This document shows positions 22,487-31,799 of a DNA stretch of 31,970 nt, in pieces. The notes under the pieces are model-generated. The model did no database searches. It was given only the letters and a program-made list of their open reading frames with translations, and was not told the DNA's origin. A program made the position numbers and the translations under genes. The first letter of the stretch is position 1; each line of letters opens with the position of its first letter. Location of the stretch: positions 1-31,970 of the forward strand of contig CAXKVR010000755.1 of NCBI GenBank assembly GCA_964058845.1. Reading direction: 5' to 3'. Source of the DNA: Carex sylvatica (taxonomy: Eukaryota; Streptophyta; Magnoliopsida; Poales; Cyperaceae).

Positions 22487-22740
22487 CAAGGGCGAAAATA
22501 GAAAATTTTGATATGGGATCTAAAAATTAAAATACACAAATTATAATTAGTGAAAATTGAATTCAAACTCTCCACAATCACTACCTAAACTCTTACCATT
22601 ATACTACAAGTGAACATGTGATAATTCATGAGAGGGACTGAATAATATAAAATATTAAAAAAAAAATTAATTAAATAATAATATTTATAACTAAAATTTT
22701 AAAATTATAGGGTTAGCTACCTTTCCAATAGCTTTCCCTG
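22487..22740. mobile_element. hAT-type MITE, 254 bp, with perfect 8-bp target duplication
   Basis: The left end is CAAGGGCGAAAATAG and the right end (reverse complement) is CAGGGAAAGCTATTGG. Flanking 8-bp repeats ATGCACTG at 22479-22486 and 22741-22748 are identical. The interior is AT-rich with no coding capacity. The left end resembles the CAGGGGCGGAACTAG family. Confidence 0.85.
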
Positions 22741-22748
22741 ATGCACTG

Positions 22749-23020
22749 AGATGATACGAAATGCTTCTGCAAGTGTACTAAGTAAAGATAATGACAGAGC
22801 TGTACTGACTTCTTGTAGCGCAACGGCAATATACTTTTTCACTTCGACTTATATTAGCTTGTGCACTATATTATGTCAATCTCACTCGGCCCTGTTCGTC
22901 TCTCTCATTCACCGTGGGAATACGTGAGATTTGGGTCAATCCCAATTTAATTTCCGGAGCCCCGTTCGGATGGCTAAAATGTACCCATTAATTTTCCATA
23001 TTTTTTCTTACATCAATTTC
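22749..23020. other. Short intergenic spacer
   Basis: No gene recognised. It includes CGGCCCTGTTCGTCTCTCTC and GAGCCCCGTTCGGATGGC (about 22888-22972), which resemble decayed MITE ends but are not paired convincingly. Confidence 0.3.
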
Positions 23021-23028
23021 CATAGAGT

Positions 23029-23523
23029 TAGGGGTGAAAACAGAGCGAATAATGCTGATATCATATCCACATTCGTTGGATAATGAGCGGATGTGAATAC
23101 AGATACAGATAGTAAACGGATATTAAAATTCAAAATCAAATCCGCTTTAAACGGATATGGATATGAATACGGAACGGATAGTCCACGGATACGGATTCAA
23201 ATACAATGATCGGATAATTAAGATATATGAACTTCTAAGATACAAATATTAATTAAAAAATTAAATATAAATATTAATGATAACTATAAGTGAATTGAGA
23301 GATGGAAAATAATCTATTCATATAATATATATATATATATATCAAATGAAGGAATAATAACAAAAGATGTTGTGATGCAGTGGTTTGAAACTTAGTTCAA
23401 AGACCTAGAGATGCAAAACTGGTTCATATTGAAATCCAACTAAATTATTGAGTTTCGAATAATTCGAATATCCGCTCCGTTTAGAACACCGTATATATCA
23501 ATCCGGCTCCTTTTTCACCCCTA
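23029..23523. mobile_element. Ac-like hAT element, 495 bp, with perfect 8-bp target duplication
   Basis: Terminal inverted repeats are TAGGGGTGAAAA at both ends. CATAGAGT flanks at 23021-23028 and 23524-23531. Subterminal repeats of ACGGATA/CGGATATG type are abundant in the first 200 bp and inverted near the right end. That is the organisation of Ac/Ds-type hAT elements, whose transposase binds subterminal hexamers (established for Ac). No transposase is encoded, so it is a non-autonomous derivative. Confidence 0.92.
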
Positions 23524-23531
23524 CATAGAGT

Positions 23532-24271
23532 GCAAAACTGATTCATATTGAAACCCGAAGCCAGAGTGCATTATTTTTTCCTATTCTCTCTCTCTCTCTG
23601 CAAATTTGTGGGCCCATTATGAGTTTCTTTCCTCTCCTCCGATAGGTAAGAAGCATTGTAGAGATATTATATAACCAACTATTGTCCATGTGATTGTTAG
23701 TTGTGGGACTAAAGCAAAGAGTTAGATTCTCGACAATTTTTTTTTACAAATTACATAGAAATTTAAATATAAATTTAATTATTTTTTATATAAATTTATA
23801 AAAGTTTTATGTTTTTTTTATTTGTATAAAAAATTAACAAAAAATAATTGTATTTAATCTATTTAATTTAATTCCATTATTAAATCTCACGATATTTAAT
23901 GAGTACAATTATAAAAAATATTTATATTTTATAATAATTAAAATTATGTTATTATTTGATTTATTTTATTTAATTGCATTATTATTAAAAAATAATTATA
24001 ATATCAAACATTTTAGAAAGAAAAATAGAATTTTTCATAACTAATCCCACAGTACAACCGAACACTCATTTCAGATATTCCCATAATTAATTATGTGCAT
24101 ATTCATACCCATAGATTCCCACTTTTTCAAAAGTAAATTTTCATTTCAGTCAAATCTCATCCCGTATAATCTATGAGAAATGATCAGGCCCTTAATATCT
24201 TTATCTAAGTGTACATCAGTACATGTGCATCATTGCATGTTATCATAAAAAAGAGTGAAAATGCTTTCACT
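23532..24271. other. AT-rich intergenic DNA
   Basis: Very AT-rich with a TC microsatellite near 23583-23598. No gene or bounded element recognised. Confidence 0.45.
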
Positions 24272-24287
24272 AACAACAGACTTTTAG

Positions 24288-25033
24288 GATCTATGGATTA
24301 GATGCATGTATATCTTTTAAAGATAGATTATTGTTAGAAGTGGTCAGAGGGGTAGTAATTTGCACATTTTGACTTGAGCGTAACAAAGTCCGACTGCCTC
24401 TTCCTAAGCTTTAGGGACTAAAATTCTAGCTTTAACTTGCTTCTGGTGTCAATCTCAGAATGATAATTCTTTTCTAAATTGAACCTCATAATTCCCTCTG
24501 ATGTTAAGGAATTTACCAGGTCAACTCCGAGTGGAGGAGGCGGCAGTGGAGATCCTCACATCCATGGCAGAGATGGAGGAAGACAGACACCCGGACCCTT
24601 TTTTGGACATTATCAGGGAGGATTTTGCGCCTCGCACCCTGTTAAATCCAATGTTTGGCGACACAGTCGATGATGATGACGTTGTTGTTTGGGACTTATT
24701 AGATTACTGATAATTTTTTTTTTTTTGAAAAGTAGTGGTATGATCATCGATTTTATAGAAATCATACATACTTGATTTAGTACCCAAAATAGGTACCAAA
24801 ATCAAATACAATAAATCTTACAACTGATAGTTGTTGTTCTTTGTTGGATTTGTATGTTTTGTGCAGGTTTATGTTATTTTAGTACATTTGTAGATATTTT
24901 GGTTGTAACTGGTTATAATTGACATTGTGGTTTACTTTTTAAGTATATGTTTTAGATACTTGAACTTAGTATTTATAGTTTCTAATAAAATTGGTGTATT
25001 TTGAATCCACTACTTTTCAAAAAAAAAAAAAAC
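24288..25033 (+). mobile_element. Retrocopy of a polyadenylated transcript (processed pseudogene-like), with 16-bp target duplication
   Basis: The segment is flanked by identical 16-bp direct repeats AACAACAGACTTTTAG at 24272-24287 and 25034-25049. It ends in a run of 14 A (25019-25032) located 30 nt after an AATAAA signal (24984-24989). A poly(A) tail, a correctly spaced cleavage signal and a long target duplication are the hallmarks of LINE-mediated insertion of an mRNA. The source gene was not recognised. Confidence 0.8.
24501..24710 (+). pseudogene. Short open reading frame inside the retrocopy (69 codons)
   Basis: An ATG-started frame encodes a small acidic protein. It is rich in glutamate near the start (RVEEAAVEIL, AEMEEDRHPDPFLDIIRED) and ends with an aspartate cluster and a VVVWDLLDY tail before TGA. 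Its GC content is well above the surroundings, which suggests real coding ancestry, probably the C-terminal part of a longer protein. The family is not recognised. Whether it is expressed is unknown; as part of a retrocopy it is most likely a pseudogene fragment. Confidence 0.4.
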
Positions 25034-25049
25034 AACAACAGACTTTTAG

Positions 25050-25400
25050 AAGCTGATCAATTATACCGCCTCTCTCAATATTTCGTTTTCCATCAATGGC
25101 CCATTATCAAGGCCCAAATTTAGCAAGGCCTAGGCCCAATCATTCAAATTTTTACTTTATGCTTTTTTAGAAGAAAAAAAAACATGCATGTACCGTGAGC
25201 CAATTTCTTTAATTTAAGCAATAAAAGTATAAGAAATAATTTGCAGGCAAACTTTTTGTTAAATTTATAAAACTAAACAAGACGTTAGCAATGCCGGCGT
25301 CTTTTAAAAATTATGATGCCCATTATATCAGGAAGGGCTTTGTGAAGGCTTCCCTCAAGTTTGGTAACAAAAATATGAAACGCAGCAAAACATTCACTTT
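25050..25400. other. Short intergenic spacer
   Basis: Contains several GGCCCA/GGGCC motifs (25098-25140) resembling plant site II promoter elements. No gene is recognised next to them. A frame starting at 25291 enters the next transposon and is not supported. Confidence 0.35.
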
Positions 25401-25408
25401 GCTAAGTG

Positions 25409-26026
25409 TAGAGGGTTGCTCTCTCGTAGGGACCGGGCGGACCGGGTATATCTGGGGCCGGGCGAGCCGGGCATATATGGGGTCGGGCACGGGTAGGGGT
25501 CGGGTACGGGTATCACGGGTATACGGGTACCACAGGCTGGGTATCACGGGTATTTTTTTTAAAACTCGTGCCCTGTCCGTCTTATACCCATGCCCGTGGT
25601 CCAGTCCGGTTTTTTTTTTCTGTTATTTTTTTACGGTGTTGTACGAATATTATTACGTGTTTGTAATTCGACTTTTAAAATCAGAATAGTTCAATATCAA
25701 ATAGTGTATATAAATAAATAAAATTTGTAACTTATATATAAAAATTATTCATGAGAAAATTTGAATATTTATTCGGCTAAATACAAATTTATTTCTTTAC
25801 ACAAGTCATTTTATTTTATTTTCAAATTCTCATTCTAATTTTATAGTTTCATAATTTATTTATATCTAGAAATTTTTAGTTTACATTTTAAATTAATAAT
25901 ATATTTTCTAAATGTTTATTTATTTTTAATATGTTGAATAAAATATAAATAAAAAATATAATTAAATCAAAAACTTTAAAACATGTATAATATATGTATA
26001 TACATATTTATTTTTTTACATATTGA

Positions 26027-26061
<35 letters not shown>

Positions 26062-26420
26062 AAATATATGTTTATTTGTTTATATATTGAATATATTTAT
26101 TAAAAAGAAAATTATATATGGAGAATTGGGGGGAAATTTGATTTGAATTTTGAATTAAAAAAAAAAGGTACACCGGTACACGGGTACGGGCACAGGTAAA
26201 CTGGTCCGGATATGGTTGGATTTTTTTTCCGAAAAGACGTACCCTATCTGTTTTATGCCCCTACCCGTGTATTCGTTTACCCGACATATATCCGAGCTCG
26301 GGCACGGATACCCCAGGTAGTGGGCACGAACAGACCGGATACAGATGGACCGGATACGAACGGACCGGATATGAACGGACCGGATACAGACGAACCGGGT
26401 AAGATATTTGCAAACCACTA
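25409..26420. mobile_element. Non-autonomous hAT element, 1012 bp, with perfect 8-bp target duplication
   Basis: Termini are TAGAGGGTTGC (left) and TAGTGGTTTGC (right, reverse complement), 9 of 11 matching. Identical 8-bp repeats GCTAAGTG lie at 25401-25408 and 26421-26428. The subterminal regions carry many CGGGTA/CGGGTATAC repeats on the left and ACCGGATA/GGACCGGATACG repeats on the right. The middle is AT-rich with a CATATA tandem run (about 26028-26060). No transposase remains, and apparent frames come from the GC-rich repeats. Confidence 0.9.
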
Positions 26421-26679
26421 GCTAAGTGAATGTAATCTGACTCCGTACGTAAACACTATGCAAAATATGGTAAGTTTACTAGTGTGTAGTTTGTTTTAAT
26501 AGAAAAACATTATGAAAAAAGTTTGTTTCCAAATGTAAACTTGTACATTTCAAAATTAAACATATACAAGTTTGACCTACTTTTTTTCCTAAACGGATAA
26601 CATTAACAAGTGTGGCGTCATGATTTTGGGAAGTTTGAATATAGACGAATAGCATCCCATTTATGCATGCTAAAATATA

Positions 26680-26900
26680 TTAGGATGAAATTTTATAATT
26701 TTTGAAATTTTTTATTATTTTTTAAAATAAGTACAAAATTACTATTTTTAGACTGTTCAAAAAACAATGATTTTCAATCAATTTTAAAAAATAGTAAATT
26801 TTTTTTAAAAATTATAAAATTTCATCTTCAATAATATTTTAGTATGAATATTATGTTGAATAGTTCAGATCAATAATTTAGATTTTAAAAATAAAAATAT
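26680..26900. mobile_element. Family A MITE copy
   Basis: AGGATGAAATTTTATAATTT on the left is matched inverted by AAATTATAAAATTTCATCTT on the right, with GTTGAATAGTTCAGATCAAT outside it. It ends only about 55 bp before the family A-related palindrome at 26956. Confidence 0.6.
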
Positions 26901-26955
26901 AAAAGTATGATGAGATATGAAGAATTGAAATCCTCCTCTTATATATACTCTTATA

Positions 26956-27380
26956 GAGGTTGGCTACTATGCTTATATAAGCATATCCCCACATATGCTT
27001 ATAACTCATTTTTGTACTTTCAATGTCCAAATGGTCGATCGGAACCGTTCATCTTGTTCTCCATATTAATGTGTTCTTGTAGACTAAATTTTACATTTTT
27101 CTGATTTTTTTTACTATTTATTAAGCCAATTTGAAAATCTCTGATCCAACGGTGGCTTCTGATTTTACTGTTTTGTTAAGCCACCGTTGGATCAGCGATT
27201 TTCAAAGTGGCTTAATAAATAGTAAACAAATTCAGAAAAATGTAAAATTTAGTTTCCAAGCACATATTAATATGGAGAACAAGATGAACGGTTCAGATCG
27301 ACCATTTGGACATTGAAAGTACAAAAATGAGTTATAAGCATATGTGGGGATATGCTTATATAAGCATAGTAGCCAACCTC
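26956..27380. mobile_element. Mutator-like palindromic MITE, 425 bp
   Basis: The whole element folds back on itself. GAGGTTGGCTAC starts the left arm and GTAGCCAACCTC ends the right arm; the arms of about 205 bp are nearly identical and meet at CCAACGGTGGC/GCCACCGTTGG. It is flanked by a 10-bp direct repeat TACTCTTATA (26946-26955 and 27381-27390), consistent with a 9-bp Mutator-type duplication plus one matching base. Internally it carries the family A core (GATCGGAACCGTTCATCTTG, AGACTAAATTTTACATTTTT). Frames on both strands are mirror images and not genes. Confidence 0.88.
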
Positions 27381-27564
27381 TACTCTTATATATATGTATT
27401 TTATTTACTGACAAATTACCGTACTAGTTTTTGTCCACAGAAGCCAACAAAGAGAGTGAGTGGCAGCCACAGCCCACAGACTCCCACAGAATTGGCCACA
27501 AGAGAGGACACGCCAGGTTCAGATTCGATTTTTTTTCCTCATCTATCGTCATCAGCGGCCCTAT

Positions 27565-27646
27565 CACGTGACCAGAATTTTTATTTCGCCTTTTTCTCCT
27601 GACAAAGGCTTCAGTCCCCCACTGGAGCAAGTCACGTGATCACGTG
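27565..27646. promoter_or_regulatory. Cluster of three G-boxes (CACGTG)
   Basis: CACGTG occurs at 27565-27570, 27633-27638 and 27641-27646. The last two form the perfect palindrome CACGTGATCACGTG. G-boxes are established binding sites of plant bZIP and bHLH factors. They sit in a pyrimidine-rich, GC-richer stretch (27420-27760) about 430-510 bp past the stop codon of the GATA gene. No start of another gene is visible nearby. Confidence 0.45.
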
Positions 27647-28077
27647 CCTTCCCACTCCCCCTTCCCCACCTCACCCGTTCCCCCCGTCTATCTCTCCTCT
27701 CTCCATTATTGAACTCAACTCCCACCTTTTTTTTCTCCCCTTCACAAGTTAAAAAAAATAAAGTTGGAAAGCATCTCTCCTCTTAGTTTTACGATTATAT
27801 TAGTTTACATGCTGCACGTATAATAAACACAATATGGTCGCAAATGACAAGAAATTAGAATTTATGGAAAATTGTGCGAAAAAAAATTTCCTTCGTCGGA
27901 TCATTACAATTTATCGTCCAAGAAAACCCCCAGAAATTTTGAATTTTATGCTGACATAAAAGTTCCATCAGAAAATTAGAAAAAAGAAGATAACAATTAA
28001 CAGGATTGGAAAAAAAAAAATGGAAAAACGAACTCAATTCTACTCAAGAGAAGTATCCAAGACATTCTGAGAACACA

Positions 28078-29219
28078 CTAACATACGCCATAGTCGTGGT
28101 AGAGCATCTCAGGCCTTCCAGCAGCTGCGTTTGCTGCAGCGGCTGCAGCCGCGGAAGGATTGTCGCGGTGACGAATCATAATCATCTCTTTCTGCCGCCT
28201 CAGCTCCATTACCTTGCGGTGCGAATTGGAGTGCTGAGTCAGAACGAAAGTTGGGCTCGCCGCTGGCCGATACTCGGGCATAAGCCTACCTGACTTAAAC
28301 CGGACACCACAAGCATTGCAGAGCGTCTTGGGCCCGAGAGGCCCGGTTCGCCATTGCGGGGTTTTCTCTGACGCACAGTGCGTGCACCGCCTGACGCCTC
28401 CTTCGAGACCAACGTCGGTGCCTCCATTTCCAATGCCGGCCTTCTTGCCTCGGTTTGCAGAGCCCCCCTTGGAGGGTTTAGTGGATAAATCTGAAGAAGA
28501 CGAAGAGGTTGAGGGAGACGACTGTGGCGGTGGAATTAGCGAGTGCCACGCAGCTGCTATTGCAGATGTGGCCCGGGAACGCTTGCTGCGAGCCCCGCGG
28601 CCTGCCGAAGCAGATGAATTCTCCGCACCGAGTTGGCCTGACTCATTTGACGCATTCATTAAGTTGGTCATGTTGGCGCCCATGTTGGAAGGCATGTCAG
28701 AGTACGAATCATCGACGAATTTCGACAACCACTCTAGCTCTGCTGCCTCGTCACTCTACAATTTCACGACAACAAAATATATAATTCGTTAGAACTTAGA
28801 ACACGGAAATATGAGTTTGTTTAGTTACGATGTACATTTTCATTAATAAGGGTTTTGTAACAATTAATACTTACGGGTACGTAAAATTCATTGGCAAAGG
28901 AATCATAGGAGGAGACGGAGTTTCTGGCGCTGGCGGTCTGAGATTGGTCACCCTTCCCAGCAATTAGATGGTTATGATCGGCCAAAGGCGAGGCAGAAGC
29001 AATGGGGAACAACTCCTGCGCATGGGAGAAATCCAGCATTTCGTCGACGCGAACAGAATCGTTATTTGATGGCACCCCATAGTAGTAAGCTGGATTCACA
29101 TTAGAGACACTGGTGCTATTCATCTGTGCAGCGTTGATATTTGAGTAATTTGAGTAGGAACCTCCAATGCCCATGCCATAGTGATCCATTGTCATTTGCA
29201 TTTCCCATTGATGTGCCAT
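28078..29219 (-). CDS. GATA-type zinc-finger transcription factor, subfamily A
   Basis: Two exons: 29219-28875 (115 codons) and 28755-28078 (225 codons plus stop). They are joined across a 119-bp GT-AG intron, giving 340 aa. The single type IV zinc finger has Cys239, Cys242, Cys261 and Cys264 with C-X2-C-X18-C-X2-C spacing, in the contexts [20 protein letters not shown] and [15 protein letters not shown] basic cluster [11 protein letters not shown] lies about 60 residues before it, as in plant subfamily A GATA factors. FANEFYVP spans the end of exon 1, and the AELEW motif starts exon 2, both typical of this subgroup. An alanine run occurs near the C-terminus. It is expected to bind W-GATA-R sites in the nucleus. 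Resemblance to GATA5/6/7/8/9/12 types is noted but not resolved. Confidence 0.93.
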
Positions 29220-29518
29220 TGTTTCAAGCTACGACTGTGCTTTCGTTTCTTTACTTTTGTTTCCCCTAGTAGGAGTGAGAGTGGGGATGAGGAGAAATAG
29301 TGAGAGAGGCTTTGGGGGGTTTTAATCTGGCACCTTAAATTGAGCTGGCAAGGAAAAAAATAAAATAATGGTGGATAAATTTAAGAGAGAGAAAGGAAGG
29401 GTTAAAGGATGAGGTAATAATTAATGGAGCAAAAGAGGCTGCAACCCAGGATGACAACAGGAGCAACGTGACCCATGCAATGCATCCATACCAAGTCCCA
29501 TTCTCTTTCTCAAGTACT

Positions 29519-29529
29519 CCTTTATAATG
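29519..29529 (-). promoter_or_regulatory. Possible TATA box for the GATA gene
   Basis: The minus strand reads ATTATAAAGGA about 300 bp upstream of the GATA start codon. A start site about 30 bp downstream would imply a 5' UTR of around 270 nt, which is plausible. There is no other evidence for it. Confidence 0.25.
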
Positions 29530-30271
29530 TAATTCTTTAAATTCTAGTTAATTATTTTCACCGCTTCTATTCTCTCTCTCTTTCATAAATTTATTTTATC
29601 TCTCTGTCCATGTGACTGCATGACTTGAGATTAATTTATTAACGCGCTTTTTCCCTTTAAAGAATTTAGCTTCATAGGGGCGGCTCCTCTTAGGAAGCTG
29701 AGAGTACTGGCACACTGACTGTACACTCTAACTGTTACAAGTACGTTGCAACTTTGCAATGCACCCTTCAATTTACTTTTACTAGCTATAGGCTATAGCC
29801 AGCAGAATTAATTCCCTTTTCCTACTGGTTTCACCGTTTCAGTAAGGACTGTTCGGTTGCCACTCACAACATGAGAATAGTTTCAAACTTTATTGAGTTA
29901 GAGAAAAGTCCTACGTACGTAGTTCCTTGTTAGATTTATACATCCATGGACTTGAAATTTACAAATGAATGTGGGAAGGACAATAGAAAAAAATGTTAAA
30001 AATATTCTCAATTATTTATGCCTATTTGCTATACAAAAGTCTCAAACAGAAACGGGGAAATTTTATGAAAAAAGAACACATTTAGTGTGAAAATATCTCT
30101 AAGCTCAATTATGAGAACAAAGTTGCATAGCTATTGATCATGTAACTTCATATAATTGTCAAACTGTCGCTTACCGTAAAGGGCATGAATGGGAGAAGCA
30201 TATATATAGGAACATTTGGAGTACATTATAAGGTTCTGAAGCACCGGCCTTTACGTACCTTGCTATCCTTC
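29530..30271. other. Upstream region of the GATA gene without other genes
   Basis: No open frame with a recognisable domain. Nothing repetitive was noted apart from a short TC run near 29571-29582. Confidence 0.45.
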
Positions 30272-30334
30272 CACTACTACAAAATAAGAGAATGTACACG
30301 GACATAAGTGTGAGGGTGTAGAAATTTTTGACTA

Positions 30335-30522
30335 CAGGGGCAAAATCAGAATTTGAATTGGGGGGGGAGGGCGAATCGCCAAAAGACGAAAGAACAACCG
30401 CATAAGGGGTGCCAATCGATATGCATATATAAAAAATCATATGAAAATAACCACCCAATAAGCAACTTTCGATTTTATGGGGGTGCCTGGCCCCCATTTG
30501 CTTGTACCTAGTTCCGCCCCTG
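30335..30522. mobile_element. hAT MITE, 188 bp, nested in the CACTA element
   Basis: It starts CAGGGGC and ends GCCCCTG; the right end in reverse complement reads CAGGGGCGGAACTAGG. Flanks are TTTGACTA (30327-30334) and CTTGACTA (30523-30530), a 7-of-8 match fitting an aged 8-bp hAT target duplication. It includes a run of nine G followed by AGGG near 30361. The element interrupts the subterminal region of the CACTA transposon, so it inserted later. Same family as the element at 21840-22117. Confidence 0.8.
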
Positions 30523-30567
30523 CTTGACTACACACGGATATTGACCCGTATGCGATTATAAGAGAGC

Positions 30568-30750
30568 TACACGAATTATTACATAAACAACCGTGTACAA
30601 GCACTTGCCAGCATCCCTCTCAAAATAATTGATCTACACAGATTATTACATAAACAACTGTTTACTATTACTCTTTCTACACGGACATTTAGCTAAATGT
30701 CTGTGTACGATTACTCTTTCTACACAGATATTTAGCTAAATGTTCGTATA
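30568..30750. repeat. Subterminal 30-bp palindromic repeats of the CACTA element (left group)
   Basis: Four units of 30 bp start with TACAC and end with GTGTA or a close variant: 30568-30597, 30634-30663, 30678-30707 and 30721-30750. The third is nearly a perfect palindrome (ACACGGACATTTAG/CTAAATGTCTGTGT). CACTA transposases are known to bind subterminal repeats; these are likely sites by analogy. Confidence 0.75.
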
Positions 30751-31469
30751 ACTCTCTTATTTTTTTATTTTTTTTATGTTTAAATACATTTTTATACATA
30801 TTTTAGTTAAATGTCTTGTAGAATTGTATTTTTTTTTTCCAATTTTTTTTTTTTTGCTAGCCTCCAGTTTTGTTAGGCATTTAAAATCAGAATTCCAAAA
30901 CAGAGAAACATTAAACAGAGGCCTTTTAGACTCATAATTTCAAAACTATACAACAGTATAAATAATTCATGTACACTACATTATACAAAATTATACAAAT
31001 TCATATTTAGCATTACAAAATTCTTCTTGAAACCACCGTGTCCACATACATCTAAGATCGTCGATCTTCTCCTTCGAGTAACACTTTTGCTTTGGTCCGT
31101 ACTACAATTATTATTTGGTATTAGTTAGTAACAAGAAAAGGTAGATGCAAGACACTCGCATATATCAATTTCTATTAATAAACTAAAAATATAGTAAGCA
31201 CAATATGAAAATATCAATTGGTATTATATAGGAACAATTAATATGAATTACATATCGCTTTTGGAAAATCAAATTGTATTCTTTCGATAAAGTCAAACAT
31301 GAAAATCATCGTGTAATAAGCACATTCCCAACCCTCTAACTATTGCAGGCACTGAAATTTACATTTAGCAATCTATTTTAGAATGACAATAATTTTTTGA
31401 ACAAAATATGAAATTATAAAACTATAGTGTGCTCACCGGAAACCACTTTCAATTCAGAATCTTCATTGT

Positions 31470-31638
31470 TCTTCTTCTCTTGCGAAAGTGTTTAGTTTAG
31501 TATTATCAGCAGATACATGCAAGAAACTAACCAAAAGATTGCTTAGGCTAATGTAACTAAACAAAAATCTGATTAAAGTAAAGTCTTGTGCCCATCTGCT
31601 GATAATACTAAACTAAACACTTTAGCAAGAGAGAAGAA
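31470..31638. repeat. Inverted repeat inside the CACTA element
   Basis: Arms at 31470-31514 and 31594-31638 share TGTTTAGTTTAGTATTATCA and CAGAT outward of it, with GCGAAAG/CTTTAGC and CTTCTTCTC/GAGAGAAGAA at the base. The match is near perfect over about 45 bp with a loop of about 80 bp. The purpose is unknown. The stem is long enough to yield a small-RNA precursor if transcribed. Confidence 0.75.
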
Positions 31639-31707
31639 TTGCAAATTAACTTTTAAGATCTCATATCCGGCCTCCTTGTGCATGCGCAAAAATCAGACCA
31701 ACATTGC

Positions 31708-31729
31708 AGAGAGAGAGAGAGAGAGAGAG
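31708..31729. repeat. (GA)n microsatellite
   Basis: A pure AG/GA run of 22 bp inside the CACTA element. Confidence 0.9.
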
Positions 31730-31799
31730 TATTAATTGATGAAAATGGCACTGGAAGGATAAGGCCTTTTATATAACTAAAATCCTACAAAAATCTTTC

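Noticed and set aside
25291..25689. 132-codon frame at 25291
   Set aside because: It crosses the target duplication and GC-rich end of the hAT element, and its glycine/arginine content comes from CGGGTA repeats.
26907..27414. Mirror-image frames on both strands
   Set aside because: They arise from the two identical arms of the palindromic MITE.
28316..28792. 158-codon plus-strand frame opposite the GATA gene
   Set aside because: It is a shadow of the GC-rich GATA exon, which has a complete zinc finger on the other strand.
30171..30497. 108-codon minus-strand frame
   Set aside because: It spans the CACTA terminus and the nested hAT MITE and has no recognisable domain.
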